From: Nocardia africana NBRC 100379
GTDB taxonomy: Bacteria > Actinomycetota > Actinomycetes > Mycobacteriales > Mycobacteriaceae
Direction of reading: 5' to 3'
Assembly (NCBI RefSeq): GCF_001612635.1
Contig: NZ_BDAV01000016.1
Span: 1-64,000, forward strand
DNA length: 64,000 nt
Of the stretch, positions 16,959 to 26,247 are shown piece by piece. Under the pieces are notes generated by a model that did no database searches, had not been told where the DNA came from, and was given only the letters and a program-made list of their open reading frames with translations. Both the position numbers and the translations under genes were made by a program. How positions within the stretch are numbered: the first letter of the stretch is position 1; each line of letters opens with the position of its first letter.

Positions 16959-18707
16959 ATGGGCGGCGAACCGTCTGGCAGCAACGCAGCCGACCGCGCC
17001 ACTGCCGGCCAGGAAGCGGTGCGTCATGCGGTCTCGCAGCTGCGACTGCACACGGTTCTTTCCGAGCTCCGTGATCGTGTCGAGGACGTCATCGATGCCC
17101 GCGACCAGATGGACGGGCTGGTCGAGGCGATGCTGGCGGTCACGGCCACCCTGAATCTCGACGACACCCTGCGCACGATCGTGCACGCTGCCATGAGCTT
17201 GGTCGGAGCGCGTTACGGCGCCGTCGGCGTCGTGGGACCCGACGGCGACCTGGCCCGGTTCATCCACGAAGGTATCGACGCCGAGACCGTCACGCGGATC
17301 GGGCACCTCCCGCGCGGACGGGGCGTGCTGCGAGTGACACTCGACGATCCGAAACCGCTGCGCCTGAACGACCTCGGCCGGCACCCGGAATCGGTGGGGG
17401 TGCCTCCCCAGCATCCACCGATGCACAGCTTTCTCGGGGTGCCGCTACGCATCCGTGGCGAGAATTTCGGCAGCCTGTATCTGACCGAGAAGACCGGCGG
17501 GCACTCGTTCACCGCCGACGACGAAGTCCTCGTCAGTGCCCTCGCTTCCGCGGCCGGCATCGCCGTCGACAACGCGCGACTGTTCGGGTCCGCCGAGCGC
17601 CGCCAACGGTGGATCGCGGCGACCTCCGATCTGACCACCGAATTCCTCGGCGCGGCCGACCCCGAAACGGTCCTGTGCCACGTGGTCGACCGGGCACGGG
17701 AACTGACCGAATCCGAACGAGCATGGGTCGCCGTCAACCCCGACCCCGACGTTCCCATCGATGAAGTCACCGAATTGCACATCGCCCAATCGTCCGGGCC
17801 GAACGCGCGCCTCGACCGGCGAATTCCGGTCGCCGGCGCCATCGCGCGGGTTTTCCGCGGCAGCACATCGGCCGCCTATCCACGCATCGACACCGACGAC
17901 AGCTCCTTGTTCGGAGAGGGACCGGTGCTGCTGCTGCCGCTGCACACCGGCGCTACCGCGCTCGGTGTGCTGGTATGCGGCCGCCCGCCCGGGGACCCGC
18001 CCTATCCGGGCGAGGTCGCCGCGCTGTGCGAAGGGTTCACCGAACACGCCGCCCTCGCGCTGGACCAGGCCCGGATGCAGCAGCGCGTCCGCGAACTCGA
18101 CGTGTTCGCCGACCGCGACCGCATCGCCCGCGACCTGCACGACCACGTCATCCAGCGGGTGTTCGCCATCGGACTCTCGCTCCAGGGCGCCATCGGCTAC
18201 AGCCACCGCGCCGACGTGCGCCGGCGCCTGTCCGACGCCGTCGACGAACTGCAACAGGTCATCACCGACATCCGCGGCAGCATCTACGAGTTACACGCCG
18301 ATACCGGACTCACCCGGCTGCGCCAACGCATCGCCGACATCATCCGCCGCCACGCCGAGCCCGCCGGCCTGCACGTCGCCACCCACTTCACCGGCCCACT
18401 CGACGCGGTACCGGCGGAACTGGCCGACCACGCCGAAGCCGTCGTCGCCGAAGCGGTCAGCAACGCCGTCCGCCACGCGGAGGCCGACACAGTCGCCCTC
18501 GACATCACCGTCGACGACGTCCTCACCATCACCGTCGAGGACAACGGAATCGGCATCCCGACCGACGCCGACCTCACCGTCAGCGGCCTGTCGAACCTCG
18601 CGCACCGCGCCTGCGACGCCGGGGGCAGCTTCGATCGGGGACCCGCCGAATCTCCCGGGCCCCACGGGCCCGGCACCCGCCTCACCTGGACGGCCCCACT
18701 ACCCTGA
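16959..18707 (+). CDS. DosS/DevS-like GAF-GAF sensor histidine kinase
   Basis: A 582-residue soluble kinase: GAF-A (about 55-205), GAF-B (about 215-370), HisKA_3 dimerisation domain with the phospho-acceptor His394 in RDLHDHVIQR, and a HATPase domain (about 430-580, with NAVRHAEA and DNGIGI). It resembles mycobacterial DosS/DevS. The QHPPMHSFLGVPL segment places a His at 152 where DosS has its proximal heme ligand, so a heme-based O2/NO/CO or redox sensor is likely (inference). No response regulator lies nearby, so it must signal to one elsewhere. The ATG follows GAGGGAGG; GTG 16941 is an alternative start. Confidence 0.88.
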   Translation: MGGEPSGSNAADRATAGQEAVRHAVSQLRLHTVLSELRDRVEDVIDARDQMDGLVEAMLAVTATLNLDDTLRTIVHAAMSLVGARYGAVGVVGPDGDLARFIHEGIDAETVTRIGHLPRGRGVLRVTLDDPKPLRLNDLGRHPESVGVPPQHPPMHSFLGVPLRIRGENFGSLYLTEKTGGHSFTADDEVLVSALASAAGIAVDNARLFGSAERRQRWIAATSDLTTEFLGAADPETVLCHVVDRARELTESERAWVAVNPDPDVPIDEVTELHIAQSSGPNARLDRRIPVAGAIARVFRGSTSAAYPRIDTDDSSLFGEGPVLLLPLHTGATALGVLVCGRPPGDPPYPGEVAALCEGFTEHAALALDQARMQQRVRELDVFADRDRIARDLHDHVIQRVFAIGLSLQGAIGYSHRADVRRRLSDAVDELQQVITDIRGSIYELHADTGLTRLRQRIADIIRRHAEPAGLHVATHFTGPLDAVPAELADHAEAVVAEAVSNAVRHAEADTVALDITVDDVLTITVEDNGIGIPTDADLTVSGLSNLAHRACDAGGSFDRGPAESPGPHGPGTRLTWTAPLP

Positions 18708-19073
18708 GCGCCCTGCGGTCGGCGTCCTACGGGCGGCCGGACACCCAAGCCCACGCCGGTCTGGGGTGTGCCGGAGGGCGACAAGCTGCTGGTCATCACC
18801 GACGACGGATCCTGGAGAACCAAACGGATCAGAAACACCCCGCGAGTCACCATCCAGAAATGCGGAGCGCTGGACAAGGTGATGGGAGAACCGGTCGAGG
18901 CCGTCGCACGCATGCTGCCCAAGTCCGAAACACGGCGCGTTTTCGACAAGATCGTCAAACGGTATTGGAACCATGCCTTCTACTTCGTCCCGCAGGCCGT
19001 TCTGCGGGGCGGCATCGACACAGTGCACGCCGCCATCGAAATCCAGGCGGTACCACCGACTTCCGACGTGTAG
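18708..19073 (+). pseudogene. 5'-truncated PPOX-family flavin/F420 reductase
   Basis: The frame 18768-19073 (start GTG, 101 residues) encodes the middle and end of a pyridoxamine-phosphate-oxidase-like split-barrel protein (GDKLLVITDDGSWRTKRIRN, then TPRVTIQ). The family-like reading continues upstream without a start codon as GGRTPKPTPVWGVPEGD, right up to the stop of the histidine kinase at 18707. The first 20-25 residues normally expected are therefore missing. Another frame shows ALRSASY just before this, which could be a scrambled remnant of the lost N terminus. The gene is probably a decayed copy, or a short protein from the GTG that lacks the first strand. Confidence 0.6.
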
Positions 19074-19164
19074 AAGTCGTGCCGAGGTCATCGCTCGTCG
19101 TCGCTGCGCATGAATCCGCGTGACCGGACACCAGGTCTGATGTTTTCCTCAGATACGATTTCGG

Positions 19165-19178
19165 TGACGATATCGACG
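19165..19178. promoter_or_regulatory. Probable TetR operator half-match
   Basis: TGACGATATCGACG, 13 bp before the TetR start at 19191, matches the 14-bp palindrome TGANNAWWTCRTCA found twice at each of two operon promoters downstream at 12 of 14 positions. The regulator here has a recognition helix nearly identical to that of the TetR at 25567, so autoregulation is plausible. Confidence 0.45.
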
Positions 19179-19190
19179 CAGGAGGGCCTG

Positions 19191-19829
19191 ATGACCACCG
19201 AACCCGTCGCGCGCAACCGTGTCGATCGGCGCCGCGAGCGCACCCGGAACGCGTTGCTCGGCGCCGCCCGGAAGTTCCTGTCCGAAGGGCGAACCGCGGT
19301 GAGCATTCAGGAGATCACCGACGCCGCCGACGTCGGATTCGGCTCCTTCTACAACCATTTCGAGTCGAAGGATCAGCTCTTCGACGCGGCGGTGCGCTCG
19401 GCGTTGCAGGTCTACAGCGAAATGCGCGACGCCGTCGTCGCGCTCTACGACGATCCGGCCGAAGTGTTCGCGGTGAGTTTCCGCATGACCGGACGTTTGC
19501 AGCGCCAGGTCCCGGAGATGGTCCGGGTGATCTTGAACTCCGGGATGTCGGTGTTGCTGCGCGAGGAAGGTCTGGCCCCGCGCGCCCGCCACGACATCAT
19601 CGCCGCCCAGGAGGCGGGCCGCTTCGAGCCCATGGACCCCGATATGGCGGTGATGGCCGCGGGCGGAGCACTACTCGGGCTCCTGCAATTGCTCGACGCG
19701 CAACCCGACGCCGACGTCGAGGCCAGAACGGACGACATGGCGTTCCACGTCTTGCGCATGTTCGGAATGAACAAGCGATCGGCACACAAGCTCAGCACCA
19801 ACCCGCTGCCACCGCAACCCCAGCTCTGA
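19191..19829 (+). CDS. TetR-family regulator (paralogue 1)
   Basis: A 212-residue TetR repressor. The N-terminal HTH covers residues about 14-62 with IQEITDAADVGFGSFYNHFE, followed by a helical ligand-binding domain. The recognition helix GFGSFYNHF differs by one residue from the TetR encoded at 25567, and the C-terminal halves also align (SFRMTGRLQRQVPEM versus SFRLTGRMHRRNPTL), so these are paralogues. The ATG at 19191 follows GGAGGG at ideal spacing; upstream in-frame codons lack support. It is convergent with the adjacent catabolic operon (24 bp between ends) and probably regulates it or the second ring-cleavage operon. Confidence 0.88.
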   Translation: MTTEPVARNRVDRRRERTRNALLGAARKFLSEGRTAVSIQEITDAADVGFGSFYNHFESKDQLFDAAVRSALQVYSEMRDAVVALYDDPAEVFAVSFRMTGRLQRQVPEMVRVILNSGMSVLLREEGLAPRARHDIIAAQEAGRFEPMDPDMAVMAAGGALLGLLQLLDAQPDADVEARTDDMAFHVLRMFGMNKRSAHKLSTNPLPPQPQL

Positions 19830-19852
19830 ACACCGCGACCGGCGTCGCCGCA

Positions 19853-21376
19853 TCACCGCCGAACGCTCGGCGCGAAGTCCGGAAGTGAGGCACACAGCGC
19901 GGACAAGCTCCCGCGACCGTCCCGCACGGTCGCGTCGGGCCGGACGACGAGCGTGGACGCACGACCGCGGCGCATCCAGCGAGACAACTCCGAATCCGGT
20001 GCCGGACAGACGATCACACCACCTCGTCGGCGGATCGCGGCGCGATCGCTCGTCGTCGGAAGTTCGAGGGTGATGACGGCGTACCGGCCTCCGACGATGT
20101 CGTCGATGCGCTGCCCGTCGTCCAGTCGATCGTTCGGAATCAGACGACCGGCGAGACGATCGCGTGTCACCCTCGGCGTCACCACCGAGGAGTTACGCAG
20201 CGGTGGCGATTCACCACTGGTGACCATCCGGGCGAAGCCCGGGATGTGATGCAGGTGTGGCGCGATCAGGCCACGCACCCGGTTGCCCACCTCACCGCCT
20301 GCGGTCATCGTCAGGCCGGTGAGCTCGGCCAGCCGAATCATTTTGCGCGCGTGTGGTTTTCGTTCCCTTTCGTAGGTATCGAGCACTGCGGCGGGAAGCT
20401 CGTCGCGCAGCACTCCGGCCAGCTTCCAGCTGAGATTCGCGGCATCGCGGATACCCGCGCCCATCCCCTGTCCGATGAACGGCGGAGTCAGATGGGCCGC
20501 ATCTCCGAGCAGGAACACCCTTCCCTGCCGCCACCGATTCGCGAGTTGCGCACGGAAGGTGTACTCGGCGACACGCACCAATTCCATCTGCTCATAGCCC
20601 GTCTCGCCCAGCCACGGGTCCAGCAGTGGGCGAAGAGTGGCCACATCCCGGTAGTCGTCGGCGCTTTCACCCGCATGCAGCCGAAATTCCCATCGGTAGC
20701 GGGTCTTTCCGATGCGCATGTAGGTCGCCGCGCGAACGGGATCGCAGATTTGGTGGACGCCGTCCCAATGGGGCAGCTCGGCCGTCGAGGCGATATCGAC
20801 CACAAGCCATCGCTGTTGAAATCGCAGGTCCCGCATATGTGCCCCGATTCGGCTGCGCACCAGGCTGTTCGCTCCGTCGCAGCCCAGGACATACTCCGCC
20901 CGGACGGATTCGGTCTCCCCGTCCGATCGATCGGTGAACTCCACTCGCACGCAGTCCTCTTCTCGGACTACGTCGGTGACCTCCACATTGCCGCGCAACC
21001 TCGCCTCCGGATACCGGGACAGATTGCGACGAAGAATCGCTTCCAACTCCGGTTGGTCGAAGAGGTTCGCCTCCGAATGACCGTTGCGACCGCCCGCCGG
21101 ATCCCGATCGAATTGCGCCAGCACGCGATGATCCGAATCCACCAAACGCAACCCCGACGCCGGTCGGGACACGGCGTCGAATTCGTCTCCGACGCCCAGC
21201 CGTTGGAGGATTCGGCGGATTTCGCCGTCGAGGTGAACAGCGCGCGGCTGCGGGTACACACCCTCCCACCGCTCGAGAACCAGCGATTCGATCCCGTATT
21301 GGGCGAGCAACGTCGCCGCGGTCAGCCCGGTCGGGCCCGCACCGACGATCACCACCTGGAACGCCGGCGAGTTCAC
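19853..21376 (-). CDS. MhpA-like FAD aromatic hydroxylase
   Basis: A 507-residue single-component flavoprotein monooxygenase of the PHBH/MhpA type. It has the FAD dinucleotide motif VVIVGAGPTGLTAA near the N terminus, the DG motif LGCDGANSLVR, and the GD motif FLLGDAAHLTPPFIGQGM. These enzymes use NAD(P)H and O2 to hydroxylate phenolic rings ortho to an existing hydroxyl, producing catechols for extradiol cleavage. The GTG at 21376 follows GAGGGG; codons upstream in frame are non-coding in character. It is the last gene of the minus-strand operon that starts with the dioxygenase at 25431. The substrate is unknown. Confidence 0.87.
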   Translation of the reverse strand: MNSPAFQVVIVGAGPTGLTAATLLAQYGIESLVLERWEGVYPQPRAVHLDGEIRRILQRLGVGDEFDAVSRPASGLRLVDSDHRVLAQFDRDPAGGRNGHSEANLFDQPELEAILRRNLSRYPEARLRGNVEVTDVVREEDCVRVEFTDRSDGETESVRAEYVLGCDGANSLVRSRIGAHMRDLRFQQRWLVVDIASTAELPHWDGVHQICDPVRAATYMRIGKTRYRWEFRLHAGESADDYRDVATLRPLLDPWLGETGYEQMELVRVAEYTFRAQLANRWRQGRVFLLGDAAHLTPPFIGQGMGAGIRDAANLSWKLAGVLRDELPAAVLDTYERERKPHARKMIRLAELTGLTMTAGGEVGNRVRGLIAPHLHHIPGFARMVTSGESPPLRNSSVVTPRVTRDRLAGRLIPNDRLDDGQRIDDIVGGRYAVITLELPTTSDRAAIRRRGGVIVCPAPDSELSRWMRRGRASTLVVRPDATVRDGRGSLSALCASLPDFAPSVRR

Positions 21377-21449
21377 GAGGGCACGCCCCTCACCCAGGCG
21401 ACAGCCGCGACGGCAGCCGGGCCGCTGCCGACGGCGGTGGACACGATCG

Positions 21450-23366
21450 TCATCGCCGACTCTCCACTCGCCAGGTAACGGCGTAGCGCGCCAGAACCGC
21501 GTCGATCGCGGCACGGTCGGCTGCGGAGTCCAGCACCACCGTCGCGACGATGGCGCCGTCTTCGACCGCCGCCGCGATGTCGGCAACTCCGTCCGTATTC
21601 CCCAGCGCGTCGATCAGTTCGCGTCGCGTCGCATCGGCGCGCAGGCCCAATTTGTACGGTTTGCCGACGTCGGTGACCGGCAGTGCGTCGAGGATCGTCA
21701 CGGTCTTCGGTACGGCCGCGCGTTCGTGCATACGCTGGGCCGCCCAGCTCAGCAGCTCGGCCTCGGTGACGGTCGCATCGCCGGTGAGCGCGACGTAGGC
21801 GACCGGTACCTCACCGGAGTGCACGTCCGGGCGACCGACGGCCGCTGCCGCGGCGACCTGCGGGTGAGAGAGCAGGACGTCCTCGATGGTCGCGGGATCG
21901 ATATTGTGACCGCCGCGAATGATGAGATCCTTTGCGCGGCCGTGTAAATGGATGAACTCCTCGGCGTCGATATGCGCCAGATCTCCGGTGTTCAGCCAGC
22001 CGTCGATCACCGTGCCGAGCCCGTCGAGGCGGTGGCCGGCGTCGGTGTGGCCGGTCACATAGCCTGCGAAAACAGTCGGTCCACTGACGACCAGCACGCC
22101 GGTTTCCCCGGCAGGCACGTCTTCCCACGCCCCGTTGTCGGCCGGGCGGACAACCGCGACGCGCTGATAAGGCATGCGCTGGCCGACCGCGCCGGGCCGG
22201 GGAACGTCGGGAAAGCTGCGCGCGGTCGCACACGTGGCCTCGGTGAGGCCGTACCCTTCGACGAGGGTCACCCCGGTGTGTTTCTGGAAATCCGCACGCA
22301 CCGCCGCCGGCAACGGCGAGGCCCCGACCATCGCGTAACGCAGGCTGGAGATGTCCGCCTGGACCGGGCACTGGGCCAGCACCGCGTAGACGGTCGGCAC
22401 CGCGCTCATCGCCGCAATCCGGTAGTGCGCCACGATGTTCCAGAATTCCGCGTACAGGGTGAGATCCCGGTATCCCAGCGGCCCCGCCCACACCACCGAT
22501 TGGCCGCGGAACAGCGGAGCGAGCACGGTGACCACGAGAGCGTTGACGTGAAACAGCGGCAGCGCGGCGAAGGCAACCGCGTCGTCGTCGAGCAGCGAGT
22601 TGGCCGCGATCATCCACGCGTTGGCGACCTCGCCGGAATGACGGTGAGCGGCCAGCTTCGGCACGCCGGTCGTTCCCCCGGTATGGAACAGCGCCGCCAG
22701 ATCCGATCCGGTAGGTGGCCGCCCTGCGAAACCAATCGAAACCTGTTCTGCGGCAAGGAGGTCGAGATAACCGACCAGGACTCCGTCGATGACCGGCAGC
22801 GTCGGCCGAGGCTGCGCGGCGGCCGTCGGACGCACGACGAGCAGCGCGTCCAGTAGACCCCGCTCGGCCAGCGCGCACGCGGTGGTCCAGGTCTCGGGAG
22901 CAAGCTCCGGACCTGCGGCGATCACAGTCCTGGCGCCCGAACGGCGCAACAGTTCCGCGATATGGTCGCCGGACAGGCCACCGTTGATCGGCGCGGCGAT
23001 GCCCGCCAGCTGGGCGGCCAAGGTCGCCGGGATCAGCTCCGCGCAGTTCGGCGCGATGAGCGCGACCGCATCGGAGCGGCCCACACCCAACTCGTGCAGC
23101 AGATTCGCATATCGATGCACGTCCGCGAGCAGCTCGGAGTAATTGCGCTGCAATGGTTCTCGCCAGCGGGACGCATCGGGCAGTACAGTGAGTGCCCGCC
23201 GCTGCGGCCATCGTGACGCGGCACGGACGAGCAGCGCGTACGTGGATTCCGGCAGGCCACGTGCCTCGAGCGGAATCGACTCGATCACCTCGAGGTCTGC
23301 TGGGCTTTCGTAGCGCGGCCACAGCAGGTCTTCGGACGCGCCGACAAGGGACGCGGTGTCGGTCAT
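21450..23366 (-). CDS. Acyl-CoA synthetase (AMP-forming)
   Basis: A 638-residue ANL-superfamily enzyme. The P-loop-like HTGGTTGVPK, YGLTEAT, GWLNTGDLA and the C-terminal DVGKPYKLGL with the likely catalytic Lys are all present. It should activate a carboxylic acid with ATP and CoA. The C-terminal 70 residues after the lysine exceed the usual end and may form a small extra domain. The start overlaps the FAH-family stop by 4 bp, and the flavin hydroxylase follows after 73 bp. In this operon it probably activates an acid released by ring cleavage or the side chain of the starting compound. Confidence 0.88.
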   Translation of the reverse strand: MTDTASLVGASEDLLWPRYESPADLEVIESIPLEARGLPESTYALLVRAASRWPQRRALTVLPDASRWREPLQRNYSELLADVHRYANLLHELGVGRSDAVALIAPNCAELIPATLAAQLAGIAAPINGGLSGDHIAELLRRSGARTVIAAGPELAPETWTTACALAERGLLDALLVVRPTAAAQPRPTLPVIDGVLVGYLDLLAAEQVSIGFAGRPPTGSDLAALFHTGGTTGVPKLAAHRHSGEVANAWMIAANSLLDDDAVAFAALPLFHVNALVVTVLAPLFRGQSVVWAGPLGYRDLTLYAEFWNIVAHYRIAAMSAVPTVYAVLAQCPVQADISSLRYAMVGASPLPAAVRADFQKHTGVTLVEGYGLTEATCATARSFPDVPRPGAVGQRMPYQRVAVVRPADNGAWEDVPAGETGVLVVSGPTVFAGYVTGHTDAGHRLDGLGTVIDGWLNTGDLAHIDAEEFIHLHGRAKDLIIRGGHNIDPATIEDVLLSHPQVAAAAAVGRPDVHSGEVPVAYVALTGDATVTEAELLSWAAQRMHERAAVPKTVTILDALPVTDVGKPYKLGLRADATRRELIDALGNTDGVADIAAAVEDGAIVATVVLDSAADRAAIDAVLARYAVTWRVESRR

Positions 23367-24301
23367 CGGGCATACCTCACGACCGTGCGCTGGCGGCCCA
23401 GATCGAGCACGCCGTCGTCGGTGCCGATCGCGGCCTCCACCACGTCACCGTCCTTCAGATACTTCGGGTTCTTGGCCTGTCCGGAGAAGAACAGCTTCCA
23501 CTTCACCTTCGGCGGCAGCAATGAGCCGATGATCTCCACCGGCTTGGGCGGTGCACTGATCGCGGTGCCGACCGGCGTCCCGGTCAGCAGCAGATCACCG
23601 GCGTCCATCCGCTGGAAACGGGTCAGTTCCCGCAGCGCCTGGACCGGCCGGTAGATCATGTCGGCGACCGTCATGTCCTGACGCGGTTCGCCGTTGACCC
23701 ACAGCCGCAGTCGCAGGTCGGTGAACCGCTTCAGCTCGTCGGCGTCGAGCAACACCAGCGCCGGCCCGACCGGGGTGAAGGTCGGGTACGACTTCGCTTC
23801 GTAGAACTGCGTTTTCGGCAACTGGACATCGCGGGCGGAGACATCGTTGGTCACGACCAGGCCCGCGATGTAGTCGGCGAGGTTCGCGGCGGTGACCTCC
23901 GAGCCGACCGGCATCTCCCGGCCGAAGACCAGCCCGATCTCCACCTCGTAATCCAGGAGCGACACGTGGGCCGGCCGGATCACATCGTCGTAGGGGCCAC
24001 TGATCGATCCCGACGCTTTGCGGAAGAACGTCAGCGGTACGGTCTCGGGATCGCCACCCGAATCCTTGACGTGGGAGGCGAAGTTCGTCATCTGCGCGAC
24101 CACGCGGCACGGCGCGGTCACCGGAGACACCAACGAAAGGCTCTCCACCGCAACGGTATCGGAGTTTGCGGATGCCGCGAGGACAGCGTCTCGATCCGCC
24201 AGTAGCTCTCGGGTGGTGGTCGCGGTGGTGTCGATCCGGGCGGCGCCCGCTGGTGTGCGCACCCACCAGCCGTCGGCGGTGCGGAGTACGGAGATGGTCA
24301 T
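23363..24301 (-). CDS. Fumarylacetoacetate hydrolase family protein
   Basis: A 312-residue FAH-fold hydrolase. The metal-binding acidic residues lie in DYEVEIGLVFG, and VTNDVSARDVQ, AKSYPTFTPVGP and LLLTGTPVGT are typical. Family members hydrolyse C-C bonds of diketones, or hydrate and decarboxylate 2-hydroxydienoates formed after meta-cleavage. Start ATG 24301 overlaps the dioxygenase stop by 4 bp, and its own stop overlaps the CoA ligase start. It probably handles the ring-cleavage product of the extradiol dioxygenase just upstream. Confidence 0.88.
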   Translation of the reverse strand: MTISVLRTADGWWVRTPAGAARIDTTATTTRELLADRDAVLAASANSDTVAVESLSLVSPVTAPCRVVAQMTNFASHVKDSGGDPETVPLTFFRKASGSISGPYDDVIRPAHVSLLDYEVEIGLVFGREMPVGSEVTAANLADYIAGLVVTNDVSARDVQLPKTQFYEAKSYPTFTPVGPALVLLDADELKRFTDLRLRLWVNGEPRQDMTVADMIYRPVQALRELTRFQRMDAGDLLLTGTPVGTAISAPPKPVEIIGSLLPPKVKWKLFFSGQAKNPKYLKDGDVVEAAIGTDDGVLDLGRQRTVVRYAR

Positions 24302-25431
24302 GAATTGGCTACTTTCAACAGGCCGCGCAGGCGGCGGAAATCGAATTCGTTGTCCTCGCGCAGCGCGGCGACGATCGCGCGTGCCTCACGCAACGACTCG
24401 GCTCCGGGCTTGACACCGAGGAAGTCCTTGGTGACCGGCGGGCCCCACTGCGCCAAACCGGAAGCGCTCATCGGAGCCCAGCCCGGCTCGACAGTGGAGT
24501 CGAACATGTCGCCGTCGCTGAAGTGTTCGACCATGAACCCGTCGGGATCACGCCAGTAGTCGAAGATCTGACTGCCCTGGATATGCCGGCCGATTCCCCA
24601 CGATCGGCGATAACCCTGCTCGCGCAGATACTCACCACCCGCGGCCAGGGCATCGAGGTCGGCTACCTGATACGCCGAATGCACGTACCGGTTCGACGGG
24701 CCCAATGTCAGCGCGAGCGTGTGATGATCGGCCGGAGTTCCCGCCCGGTCGCAGCGAATGAAACTCATGACCGGACCGCGCTCCCGCTGGCCGGGGTAAT
24801 AGAGGAAGTCGCTGACGATCAGCCCGAGATTGTCCAGGTACCAGTCGAGGGTCTGCCGGTATGTCGTGGTCTGCACGACGACGTGGCCCAGTCGTTGCAC
24901 CCGCGCCGGGGCCCTGGCCGGCCGCTGTGTGGCGTTGACCCGCACCACCTCATGGCCCGTATTCAGCGTGTGGGGTTGCTGCGGGGTGAGGGGCGCGAGC
25001 TCATGGGTGTCTGCGACGACCCGCACCCGCAGCCCACTCGGATCGGCGAGATCGACGGCTACTCCCCCGAGCGATTCGTCCAGGGGCACAACCCGGCCGC
25101 CGGACGCCCCGGACAGGCGCGGGAGGTCGGCGGAATCGGCGGCGCGAAAGGCCGGTCCGACGAACCGCGATCGGGGACCGCGCCGGATCAGCACGCACGG
25201 CGCGCCCGGGTCCGTGCCCCGCAACTGCAGCCGATCGGGTGTACGCATCGCGGTCGCGAAGCCGAAGGCGTGAGCGAAGGTCTCCGCCCTGTCGAGGTCG
25301 GGCTTCTCCAACTCCAGCCATGCGAGGTCGAGCACCTTGACGACCGGATTAGGCGCCCGCCCGGGGTGCTCTCCCGGCAACGCGCCGCGCTCGCTGTGCA
25401 GGCCACTGTGCACATCGTGATGGCCGCTCAT
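24298..25431 (-). CDS. Extradiol ring-cleavage dioxygenase (VOC)
   Basis: A 377-residue two-domain type I extradiol dioxygenase. Likely Fe(II) ligands, in numbering from the ATG at 25431, are His183 in LGHVVVQT, His237 in ADHHTLAL and Glu302 in FMVEHFSDGD. It would open a catechol next to the hydroxyls using O2. The ATG at 25431 follows a strong GGAAGGAG; a longer frame to 25488 overlaps the operator region and is unlikely. First gene of the four-gene catabolic operon, with one twin-operator pair just upstream. The N-terminal 35 residues are longer than usual. Confidence 0.88.
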   Translation of the reverse strand: MSGHHDVHSGLHSERGALPGEHPGRAPNPVVKVLDLAWLELEKPDLDRAETFAHAFGFATAMRTPDRLQLRGTDPGAPCVLIRRGPRSRFVGPAFRAADSADLPRLSGASGGRVVPLDESLGGVAVDLADPSGLRVRVVADTHELAPLTPQQPHTLNTGHEVVRVNATQRPARAPARVQRLGHVVVQTTTYRQTLDWYLDNLGLIVSDFLYYPGQRERGPVMSFIRCDRAGTPADHHTLALTLGPSNRYVHSAYQVADLDALAAGGEYLREQGYRRSWGIGRHIQGSQIFDYWRDPDGFMVEHFSDGDMFDSTVEPGWAPMSASGLAQWGPPVTKDFLGVKPGAESLREARAIVAALREDNEFDFRRLRGLLKVANS

Positions 25432-25451
25432 CGGCCGCTCCTTCCAATAAC

Positions 25452-25465
25452 TGACGATATCGTCA
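25452..25465. promoter_or_regulatory. 14-bp palindromic operator, site 1
   Basis: TGACGATATCGTCA is a perfect 14-bp palindrome 20 bp upstream of the dioxygenase start and within the divergent region shared with the TetR gene. It matches the consensus TGANNAWWTCRTCA of three other sites in this window. Position suggests repression of the catabolic operon. Confidence 0.7.
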
Positions 25466-25495
25466 CTCACGAAGATATCCACAGTCAAGAGGTAC

Positions 25496-25509
25496 TGAGA
25501 ATTTCGTCA
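25496..25509. promoter_or_regulatory. 14-bp operator, site 2
   Basis: TGAGAATTTCGTCA lies exactly 44 bp (start to start) from site 1 and 57 bp before the TetR ATG. It keeps the TGA..A..TCGTCA skeleton but is less symmetric. The pair could let the regulator control both divergent promoters. Confidence 0.6.
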
Positions 25510-25566
25510 GAATTGACAAGAGCGGCTACGATGACGATCACGTATGCCAGAAGAGGTGATGCAGCG

Positions 25567-26247
25567 ATGACCGCACAGACCGGGGCCCAGCCGAACCGGC
25601 TCGAGCGCCGCAAGGCACGCACCCGCGCCGCACTCGTGACGGCGGCGCAGACGCTGATCGCGGACGGAAAATCGAACGTTCCGATCATCGAGATCACCCA
25701 AGCCGCCGACGTCGGAATGGGATCGTTCTACAACCATTTCGACAGCCGGGAGGAGTTGTTCCAGGCCGCGGTCGAGGAGGCGCTCGATCGGCACGGCGCA
25801 TTACTCGACGTGCTCTGCGAAGACCTCGACGACCCGGCGCAAGTGTTCGCTCAGAGCTTCCGGCTGACGGGCCGGATGCACCGCCGCAATCCCACCCTGA
25901 GCAAGGTCCTGATCAACAACGGCCTCGACCTGGCCGGCTCGACGAAGGGGTTGGCGCCACGCGCGCGCCGCGATATCGAAACCGCCGTCCGGGCAGGTCG
26001 ATTCGACGTCCGGGATCCGGAACTGGCCATGACGATCGTCGCGGGAGCCACGATCTGCCTCGGGCGACTGCTGCACGACCGACCCGAGCGCGATGACGCC
26101 GAGGCCACCGATTCGGTGACCGAAGACCTGCTGCACATGCTCGGCCTCTCGCGCGAGGATGCTCACGAGATAGTCCAGCGCCCGCTGCCCTCTCTCGACG
26201 CTTCCCCGGGCGATACGTCAGTCGCCGCCCCGCCCACTCATGGATGA
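25567..26247 (+). CDS. TetR-family regulator (paralogue 2)
   Basis: A 226-residue TetR repressor with HTH around residues 15-60 (IIEITQAADVGMGSFYNHFD) and an all-helical ligand domain. It is paralogous to the regulator at 19191. It is divergent from the dioxygenase operon and convergent, with a 30-bp overlap of coding ends, with operon 2. The intergenic region before it holds two copies of the 14-bp operator, and the promoter of operon 2 holds two more. It is therefore the best candidate for a local regulator responding to an aromatic or steroid-derived intermediate. The ATG at 25567 follows AGAGGTG; upstream in-frame ATGs are possible. Confidence 0.88.
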   Translation: MTAQTGAQPNRLERRKARTRAALVTAAQTLIADGKSNVPIIEITQAADVGMGSFYNHFDSREELFQAAVEEALDRHGALLDVLCEDLDDPAQVFAQSFRLTGRMHRRNPTLSKVLINNGLDLAGSTKGLAPRARRDIETAVRAGRFDVRDPELAMTIVAGATICLGRLLHDRPERDDAEATDSVTEDLLHMLGLSREDAHEIVQRPLPSLDASPGDTSVAAPPTHG

